A stretch of 20,860 nucleotides of DNA from a bacterium (GTDB lineage Bacteria > Patescibacteriota > Minisyncoccia > Minisyncoccales > JANBVM01), in contig JAUVBU010000003.1 of assembly GCA_030591065.1 (NCBI GenBank), positions 1 through 20,860 on the forward strand, read 5' to 3'. The translations under genes and the position numbers were made by a program. This document shows positions 1 through 5,747 of the stretch, in pieces (position 1 is the stretch's first letter; the number at the start of each line of letters is the position of its first letter). The notes below the pieces were generated by a model. The model saw only the letters and a list, made by a program, of their open reading frames with translations. It had not been told where the DNA came from and ran no database searches.

Positions 1-1513
1 CGGCCAATATCTCTCTCAACTCTTCTGGTTTTAGTTTAGCTGCGGCTGAAACAAGAGCTCTCGGCCGAGCTGTCATTGTTCCAAGTTTTTTTCTACCAAG
101 CTTACCAAGCCCACCAGCCTTACTTTGCAGATATCTTGTCTTTGATTTTAAGGACCAACTATCAATATCTTCTGGTGTTTTTGTTTTTCTTTGTTTCCAA
201 TTTTGCCTAGTTTTTTCTCTGTATTTAAGGAGAGGAGTAGATAATCTTTTTAACCCAGGGACTCTCGATGTTACCCCAGCTGCTGTTCCTGCTAAACCAC
301 CTGCGGCTAGACTTGCTCCTCCAGTAGCCGCTGCAGCTGCTGCCGTTACAGCCATTTTTCCGGCTCCTTCTACGCTACTAATTAGTCCCTGAGCTCCTGC
401 TGGGGCAGCTGCTTTACTTATTTTATATCCTCTCTGTAGGAGAGCTAGACCTAGAACTGGAGCTAATATTTGGCTGATAATATCGCTTATTGAGCCTAGT
501 TCTAATCCGTCGGTAGCTAAACCGATAGAGGAGGTATCACTAATAGACATCATTTGATTAGAAAGATAAAGAAAAAAACCAAAAGGAATTCCAACAATTG
601 CCCATTTGAGAAGCTCCTCCCACCATTTGTCCCACCCAAGAATACTTGGAAAAACCAACTGAGCTTTACCTGGAGGAAAAATACGAGACATAAAGGCAAT
701 TGGAGCAAGAATCATTAGTGTCCAAAGAGAAATAATTCGCATAAAGAAAATAGAAACAGAGAGGATGTAAACATATATAGCGTAAAAATAGAAAACAAGA
801 AGAGTGATACCTTTTACAATATTTTCGCCAAGGGTTATGAGGAAAGCACCCACATTAGTAATAGAAATCTTCTCTGCCATAATGTCATTTATGGTTTCTG
901 TCGCGTAATTTAACCCAAGATTCTCAACTTCTTTAAATTCTACTTTTAGGAAAAAATTAGTAATTAAGTTTGCCATATCTACCACAAAACCAAGAATAAC
1001 GGGAGTAAAATTTATTAGCAAAGCAATCATTATGAGCCTGGGTAAAGCTTTTGTAGCTTCGTATTCTTTTATTCTTAAGATAGTGGAAAGGCCTATAAAA
1101 ACTAAGGCAAGAATGAAAAACATGTTTGCAAAATCTCTACTAAATTTCCATCCGACTGTAAGAATTTGGTTGCCTTGGTCTGGGACCACCTTAACGCTTA
1201 AGCTTACTACCATTAGCCAATTAAGAATTTTTATAACAAAACCGTAAGCAAAGCTAGACAGGAAAACAATTTCAATTAAGGGAAGAAGTAAAATAAGAAA
1301 AGCGCCCCTAATAGGAAGGGAGATAATATATGAAAAAATTGCTTCAAGGTAGCATCCTAGTTCTAGTGCCCCACAAGCATTAATTTCCTCTGTAATAGTC
1401 TCTCCCTTCGCTTTCATTGGAATTATTAGCAACAAAGAGAAAAAAAGAGTTACTCCTAAAGCTAAGAATATAGTTTTTTTATTTTTTAAAATAGAAGAGA
1501 ATATTTTGTTCAT
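1..1513 (-). CDS. VirB6/TrbL-like polytopic membrane protein (3' end cut by window edge)
   Basis: The frame is open from an ATG at 1513 to the left edge, giving 504 codons with no stop, so the C-terminus is missing. A hydrophobic N-terminal segment (residues 14-31) is followed by a short extracytoplasmic stretch with Cys47 and Cys54, then about seven or eight further membrane segments (roughly 60-105, 128-147, 158-188, 222-276, 300-318, 343-360). An Ala/Gly-rich stretch (368-415) and a strongly basic tail (420-500) come after. This multi-TM block plus Ala-rich and basic soluble tail is the layout of VirB6/TrbL-like channel components that CPR genomes encode beside a T4SS-type pilin. It lies 42 bases downstream of such a pilin gene, which supports the call. 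Role (inferred): inner-membrane channel of a type IV secretion-like apparatus. VirB3/VirB4-like genes would be expected beyond the left edge. No Shine-Dalgarno motif precedes the start. Family assignment rests on topology and context. Confidence 0.72.
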   Translation of the reverse strand, partial: MNKIFSSILKNKKTIFLALGVTLFFSLLLIIPMKAKGETITEEINACGALELGCYLEAIFSYIISLPIRGAFLILLLPLIEIVFLSSFAYGFVIKILNWLMVVSLSVKVVPDQGNQILTVGWKFSRDFANMFFILALVFIGLSTILRIKEYEATKALPRLIMIALLINFTPVILGFVVDMANLITNFFLKVEFKEVENLGLNYATETINDIMAEKISITNVGAFLITLGENIVKGITLLVFYFYAIYVYILSVSIFFMRIISLWTLMILAPIAFMSRIFPPGKAQLVFPSILGWDKWWEELLKWAIVGIPFGFFLYLSNQMMSISDTSSIGLATDGLELGSISDIISQILAPVLGLALLQRGYKISKAAAPAGAQGLISSVEGAGKMAVTAAAAAATGGASLAAGGLAGTAAGVTSRVPGLKRLSTPLLKYREKTRQNWKQRKTKTPEDIDSWSLKSKTRYLQSKAGGLGKLGRKKLGTMTARPRALVSAAAKLKPEELREILA

Positions 1514-1555
1514 TGTAAATATTATAACACAAAAGATTATAAAATAGCACAAATA

Positions 1556-3241
1556 TCAAAACGGAAGAATCCACCACTCTTCCGAGATTCCAAAGATTTT
1601 TAATATAAAAGTAATGGTTGTCCAGGCTAGAAAGATTATTAAATATCCTTCCCCAGCAGTTTTCCATAAAGGCTTTATACTTGCTGGATCCATTAAAAAA
1701 TATGATTTTATAAAAGTAGTAATAACTAAAACAACTAAAGCCATAGGAACCGCTCTCCACATAACAAAATCGAGAATGGTTTTTGCGGTTATGAAGATAT
1801 GTTTAATCTCGCAAGAGTCTCTTTCGTTCCAAGGAGTGTCTGGATTGTCAGAATCTCTATCGCAAGGGACTATCCCAAACTGAGCGGGAGGAGTCGGCTC
1901 GTCATAAGTAAAAGTCCATCCAGCAGTATCCCCTATATCCTCTTCACATTCTTTGTCTAGGCAAGCTTGAACAAACCAAGAATATTCTCCTAGCTCACTA
2001 AAAGGAATAATAATAAAATTAGAAGAAACGATAGTTTCGTCAATTATAGTTGTTCCCTCATAAGAATCAATTTTATACTGATAGAAGTTTGCTCCAGGAA
2101 CCTTTTTCCAGGAGAGACTTTGGTTATAGGTATAAAGAAGGCCCCCATCAGAAGGATTTGGTTCTGATGGCGCCCCGAGTTTAGCTGTTGTAAATTCTCG
2201 ATCACTACTCCAGTTCCCACAGAGGCTTCCCTCTTTGTCGGCGCAAGAACGAACCTCCCACTGATAAGTCTCCAAAGTTTTTATTTGGGGATAACTAAGA
2301 GTCACTTCTGATGACAATGTTTTCCCGGTGAAGGAAGTGTGTCCATATGAAAGCTTGTAGTTATAAGAAGCAGCTCCTGGTACATCTTGCCAGTCAAGCT
2401 TTACTGGAAGCATTTTGTCTTCAGAATTATCAGGAGGAGAAGATAGTGTTGGGACAGCCCCAGTTGTTTTAAATTTCCACTCTGAACTAAAGGGGCCACA
2501 GTTATCACTGTCTTCATAGAGACAATTTTTAATTTTCCAAGAATATGTATTATTAGGGGATAATGAGGGCCAAATCCTTTTTAGGGAGAGCGGAAAAGAG
2601 GTTGTTGCTCCAGAAGAAACTAAAATATTGGCGTCTTTGTCTTTTATCTCATAAATGAAAGAACCTGCCCACCAAGAACGTTGCCAGATTAAAGAGTCGA
2701 GAGTGTTTACTATTGGAAGAGAAGAAGGAGAAGAGCCTGGAGAAATAAGCTCAGGGGCTACCAATTCCAGTTCTTCGGTTGTAAAACTTCTTTTGGGGCT
2801 AAAGTCAGCACAAAGAGTATAGTGGGTTGTGGTTCCGCAACTATCCCCACAATTAGTGGATCCCTCACCAAAACAAGGGGCAACTTGCCATTCATATAGG
2901 GTGTTCCCAGCAAAAATATTAAAATATGGTAATATAAAAACTTCGTTGTCTTCTATGGGAGATTCATGAACAACATAAACATCTGACGTTTCCATGTAAT
3001 AATAAGTGAAAGTAATCTTAAAAATGTAAGACTTGGCGTTATCAACCTTGCACCAACAAAAGTGAGATGGAGACTCTGGGTCTGAAAAAGAAAAAGAGGT
3101 TGCTCCGTCGTCAGGGCAAAAAAGCTGAATGCTTGAACAGGTATTAGAGCCACAAACACATCCGTCCGCCTTACAGGGAGAAGAAAAAATAAAAAAAACT
3201 GCAAAGAAAGAGAAAAGAAATAATTTTGAAAAGTTTTCCAT
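1556..3241 (-). CDS. Secreted protein with four FN3-like modules and a C-terminal T4SS-pilin segment
   Basis: 561 residues. A signal peptide-like N-terminus (hydrophobic 6-22, then SPCKADGC) is followed by four repeats at about 30-157, 162-260, 262-353 and 355-447. Repeats 1-3 end in a strand of the form Y-x-W-x-V/I-x-x-C, then CG and W/F-S, then F-x-T-T; repeat 4 is more diverged. This matches FN3-like beta-sandwiches, with Cys pairs that could form disulfides. The C-terminal part (about 456-561) has the T4SS_pilin pattern: I-V-P-C, a D-N-P-x-T stretch, a Cys before a first membrane helix (about 486-513), a short loop, and a second helix (about 531-550), ending E-E-W-W. Role (inferred): extracellular or envelope component of a type IV secretion-like system, possibly adhesive. 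It starts 2 bases after rsmA ends, so it is probably translationally coupled, and is followed by the VirB6-like gene. It has the only TGA stop among the complete genes here. Confidence 0.75.
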   Translation of the reverse strand: MENFSKLFLFSFFAVFFIFSSPCKADGCVCGSNTCSSIQLFCPDDGATSFSFSDPESPSHFCWCKVDNAKSYIFKITFTYYYMETSDVYVVHESPIEDNEVFILPYFNIFAGNTLYEWQVAPCFGEGSTNCGDSCGTTTHYTLCADFSPKRSFTTEELELVAPELISPGSSPSSLPIVNTLDSLIWQRSWWAGSFIYEIKDKDANILVSSGATTSFPLSLKRIWPSLSPNNTYSWKIKNCLYEDSDNCGPFSSEWKFKTTGAVPTLSSPPDNSEDKMLPVKLDWQDVPGAASYNYKLSYGHTSFTGKTLSSEVTLSYPQIKTLETYQWEVRSCADKEGSLCGNWSSDREFTTAKLGAPSEPNPSDGGLLYTYNQSLSWKKVPGANFYQYKIDSYEGTTIIDETIVSSNFIIIPFSELGEYSWFVQACLDKECEEDIGDTAGWTFTYDEPTPPAQFGIVPCDRDSDNPDTPWNERDSCEIKHIFITAKTILDFVMWRAVPMALVVLVITTFIKSYFLMDPASIKPLWKTAGEGYLIIFLAWTTITFILKIFGISEEWWILPF

Positions 3242-3243
3242 TA

Positions 3244-4104
3244 TTAAATATTAAAGGTTTTTGTTAGTTTTTGCCAATCTTTAAGGGTTAATTTTTCTGC
3301 TCTTTGCTCTGGCTCAATGTTATTTTTTAAAAGCCATTCTTTGACGGCCCCTCTACTTATTTTTAATTCTCTGGAAAAATTATTTATTAATTGCTTCCTT
3401 GGTTGAGAAAATCCAGCTTTGACAATTTTAAAAAACTCTTTAACAAAAAATGTTGAATAATTTAAAGAGTTATTCGGAGTTATTTTTAAAATAGCAGAAG
3501 TTACTTTAGGTTCTGGCCAAAAAGAAGCAGGAGAAACAAAAGAAATAATGCGAGCTTTGGCGTAAAATTGGACTGAAATTGCCAAGAGACTTCTTTTGGT
3601 TTTTCTTTGTTGTTCTAATCTTTCAAATAGAAGTCCAGCGCAAATTCTTTCGGCAACTTCTTTTTGAACCATTAAAACTATTAAGGTTGGCTGATTTTCT
3701 GTTTCCAAAAACTTTCTTATCAAAGGAGAGGTTAAATAGTAAGGAATATTGGCTATTATTTTATAGTCTTTTGGCAAAAAGCTCTTAGGGTCTACTTTTA
3801 AAATATCTTCGTTAAAAATTTTAACGTTTTTTATGGCAAGGTCTTTTATTCTTTTTTTTAAAACCAAATACAATTTCTCGTCTTTTTCAAAAGCTATTAC
3901 GGTTTTCACTTTTTTAGCTAGAGCAAAAGTTAATTCTCCTGTTCCGGGGCCAACCTCTAAAACAACATCATTTTTTAAAAGAGATGAAGCTTTAATTATT
4001 TCTTCTAAAACGTCATTGTTAACCAAAAAATTTTGACCTAATTTTTTGGAAGGACGAGCACCATGTTTTTTTAATAAGTTTTTAGTTTCCTCGATGCTTA
4101 GCAT
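3244..4104 (-). CDS. rsmA: 16S rRNA (adenine1518/1519-N6)-dimethyltransferase RsmA (KsgA)
   Basis: SAM-dependent methyltransferase that dimethylates two adjacent adenines in the 3' terminal helix of 16S rRNA late in small-subunit assembly. With the ATG at 4104 the protein has 286 residues, close to the usual 260-290. Visible family motifs are K-L-G-Q-N-F-L near residues 21-27, the SAM-binding motif LEVGPGTG at about 49-56, an acidic SAM-ribose position in the following F-E-K-D, and the catalytic NIPYYL at about 119-124. The C-terminal helical domain contains G-F-S-Q-P-R-K-Q-L, also typical. A TTG at 4119 would add five residues (MFNKT), but the ATG is preferred because it is the stronger codon and the extension has no family support. 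The gene heads the leftward unit, downstream of a candidate promoter, and its stop lies 2 bases before the FN3 gene start. Confidence 0.95.
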   Translation of the reverse strand: MLSIEETKNLLKKHGARPSKKLGQNFLVNNDVLEEIIKASSLLKNDVVLEVGPGTGELTFALAKKVKTVIAFEKDEKLYLVLKKRIKDLAIKNVKIFNEDILKVDPKSFLPKDYKIIANIPYYLTSPLIRKFLETENQPTLIVLMVQKEVAERICAGLLFERLEQQRKTKRSLLAISVQFYAKARIISFVSPASFWPEPKVTSAILKITPNNSLNYSTFFVKEFFKIVKAGFSQPRKQLINNFSRELKISRGAVKEWLLKNNIEPEQRAEKLTLKDWQKLTKTFNI

Positions 4105-4139
4105 TGTTTTATTAAACAAAGAAATTAATTTAAAAATCC

Positions 4140-4169
4140 TTTATAATATTTTAACACAGGCCTTGACAA
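4140..4169 (-). promoter_or_regulatory. Candidate promoter for rsmA and the FN3/VirB6-like genes
   Basis: Reading leftward, TTGTCA (4169-4164) is followed by TATTAT (4148-4143, 15-bp spacer) or TATAAA (4145-4140, 18-bp spacer). The -35 overlaps the -35 of the rightward promoter because TTGACAA/TTGTCAA is nearly self-complementary. The position, just upstream of a divergent gene pair, supports it, but A+T-rich sequence makes chance -10 matches common. Confidence 0.4.
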
Positions 4170-4191
4170 TTTTGTACGATATTAGAAAATA
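4163..4191 (+). promoter_or_regulatory. Candidate promoter for the LysM-M23 peptidase gene
   Basis: A perfect TTGACA (4163-4168) is followed, after 16-17 bp, by a weak -10-like GAAAAT or AAAATA around 4185-4191. The M23 start codon is at 4208, so the leader would be very short (about 10 bases). The -35 is convincing; the -10 is not strong. Confidence 0.45.
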
Positions 4192-4207
4192 GAAACAGAT
4201 AGAAAAT

Positions 4208-5251
4208 ATGGAAATTACACCTTCTAAGAAATTGAAAAAAATCTTAAGGCCATTTTTTGTGGCTCTTATTTTGATTGTATTCGTTTTTGCTTCAGCGGCA
4301 AAAATTGGCAAGAACAATTCGCCACTAACTCTTCCCGAAACAGTTTCTTCTCAAAGTGTTTTTGCTGATCCATCTCAAAGATATCAACCAGAATTACCAG
4401 AATTTCTTTTGCTCCACGGAAATAGTTTTAAATCTACTTACCCTTCTTTCACCGTCACACCAAAAGTATTCGGAGCTTTAATTGGAGGGCTTGATTTTAC
4501 CGAGACACAAAACGTGATAAAAGAATATGTTATTGAATCAGGAGATAGCCTTTGGTCTGTTTCGGCTAAGTTTGATGTTTCTATTAATACTTTACTCTGG
4601 GCTAACGATTTGTCCAAAGCCACAATTCAGCCTGGACAGAAATTAATTATCCCTCCTGTTTCTGGGGTGATACACCACGTAAGAAGCGGGGATACTGTAG
4701 GCGAAATTGCTAGAAAATACAAAGCAAACTCAAAAGAAATTGTTTCTTTTAATGATCTTTCCGGGGAGGCAGATATTTATATAGGAGACATTTTAATTGT
4801 TCCTGATGGTCAAATCTCTATAGCTCAGACCACTCTTGCTTCAGCTCAAATTCCAACAAGTCAAAGTTATTTTATTTGTCCCATAGCTCTTCCTTGTCGG
4901 ATTACTCAGGGACTTCATTGGTATAACGCTATAGACTTCAGCCATGGTAGGTGTGGGGATACGATTTATGCAGCAGCAGCAGGAACTGTTTTAAAAGTTA
5001 AATTAACAAACTCTACTTCTCCGTGGGTCTATAGCGGAGCAGGAAGCCATATTACTGTTTTACATCCTAACGGAGTAACTACAATGTATGGACATGTTTC
5101 CGCTAGTTTTGTTAATCCGGGAGACAATGTTTATCAAGGTCAACCGATTGCCTTAATGGGAGGGCAACCTGGAACCCCGGGGGCAGGAATGTCCACTGGA
5201 TGTCACCTACACTTTGGAGTGACTGGCACTAGTAATCCATTTGCATATTAA
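4208..5251 (+). CDS. Membrane-anchored or secreted LysM-LysM-M23 peptidoglycan endopeptidase
   Basis: 347 residues. A hydrophobic segment (about 15-33) acts as a signal or anchor. Two LysM modules, which bind peptidoglycan glycan, lie at about 106-150 and 155-200; each has the Y/V-x-S-G-D-S/T start and the x-L/I-x-V/I-P end. The M23 (LytM/lysostaphin-type) zinc metallopeptidase domain spans about 233-347, with Asp243 in N-A-I-D, His296 in Y-G-H-V-S, and His333/His335 in the final H-L-H-F-G. The usual His of H-x-x-x-D is replaced: Tyr239 is at that place and the nearest His (237) is two residues earlier. Expected role: cutting peptide cross-links during wall remodelling. It is the only rightward gene, transcribed alone from a promoter shared with rsmA and closed by the terminator at 5301-5325. 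The leader carries AGATAGAAAATATG rather than a GGAGG-type site. Confidence 0.88.
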   Translation: MEITPSKKLKKILRPFFVALILIVFVFASAAKIGKNNSPLTLPETVSSQSVFADPSQRYQPELPEFLLLHGNSFKSTYPSFTVTPKVFGALIGGLDFTETQNVIKEYVIESGDSLWSVSAKFDVSINTLLWANDLSKATIQPGQKLIIPPVSGVIHHVRSGDTVGEIARKYKANSKEIVSFNDLSGEADIYIGDILIVPDGQISIAQTTLASAQIPTSQSYFICPIALPCRITQGLHWYNAIDFSHGRCGDTIYAAAAGTVLKVKLTNSTSPWVYSGAGSHITVLHPNGVTTMYGHVSASFVNPGDNVYQGQPIALMGGQPGTPGAGMSTGCHLHFGVTGTSNPFAY

Positions 5252-5300
5252 CTTTTGTTATTTTTAAAAAGGATATAATTAATTTCTCAAAACGTTAAAA

Positions 5301-5325
5301 CGCCCTAAATTAGAGCGCTTTTTTT
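5301..5325. terminator. Bidirectional rho-independent terminator between convergent genes
   Basis: CGCCCT (5301-5306) and AGAGCG (5312-5317) form a stem with loop AAATT, followed by seven T (5319-5325) on the plus strand and TTTT on the minus strand. One pair is C.A on the plus transcript but G.U on the minus transcript, so the stem is complete only for leftward RNA, while the better T-run serves rightward RNA. It sits between the convergent M23 and DksA-like genes. Confidence 0.7.
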
Positions 5326-5341
5326 ATTTGAAACAATAATC

Positions 5342-5737
5342 TTATTTACACTTAATACAAGTTCTCGCTTCAGGAAAGACCTTAAGGCGCTCTGTATTAA
5401 TTTCTTTATTACACTTTTCACAAAAACCAAACTGACCCAATTTAGCTGAAGTTGTTTTTCCCAAAGAAACAAATATTTTTTTAAGAGCTAAATTAACATT
5501 TTCAAGACGTATTTCTAAGACGTGCTCTAGAGATAAAAGGGTAGTGTATTCCTCAACTTCGTCGGCAGCTATTTCCATGTTTCCACTACTTCCCCCTTCA
5601 TTCCAATTAGGAAAACGTGTTTCCCAATCACCCTCTACATCACTATCTTTTTTAGCGAAAGTTCCAAGAGTTTTTTCAATCTGAGCTTTTTCTTTTTCTA
5701 ATTGAACCTTTAATTGTTCGAGTAGTTTGTTGTCCAT
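5342..5737 (-). CDS. DksA/TraR-type C4 zinc-finger protein
   Basis: 131 residues. The N-terminal half is rich in charged heptads (about 1-28 and 58-92), consistent with the paired coiled-coil arms of DksA-like proteins. The C-terminus holds Cys106-x2-Cys109 and Cys127-x2-Cys130, the four-cysteine zinc finger of the family. DksA-type proteins insert the coiled coil into the RNA polymerase secondary channel and modulate initiation. The tip region here (A-A-D-E-V-E-E-Y, about 57-64) has acidic residues but not the exact D-x-x-D-x-A of E. coli DksA, so equivalent function is not assured. The gene follows the GH3-like gene by 10 bases and is last in its operon, ending just before the bidirectional terminator. 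Alternative reading: a TraR/YteA-like general regulator. Confidence 0.85.
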   Translation of the reverse strand: MDNKLLEQLKVQLEKEKAQIEKTLGTFAKKDSDVEGDWETRFPNWNEGGSSGNMEIAADEVEEYTTLLSLEHVLEIRLENVNLALKKIFVSLGKTTSAKLGQFGFCEKCNKEINTERLKVFPEARTCIKCK

Positions 5738-5747
5738 AATGTTAAGT

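Noticed and set aside
1032..1247. Plus-strand 71-codon frame inside the VirB6-like gene
   Set aside because: Antisense to a long, coherent multi-TM frame; no recognisable protein features.
1479..1760. 93-codon minus-strand reading frame bridging the FN3 and VirB6-like genes
   Set aside because: It overlaps the end of the FN3/pilin gene and the start of the VirB6-like gene in another frame, has an implausible composition (Tyr, Asn, Phe-rich) and no family likeness.
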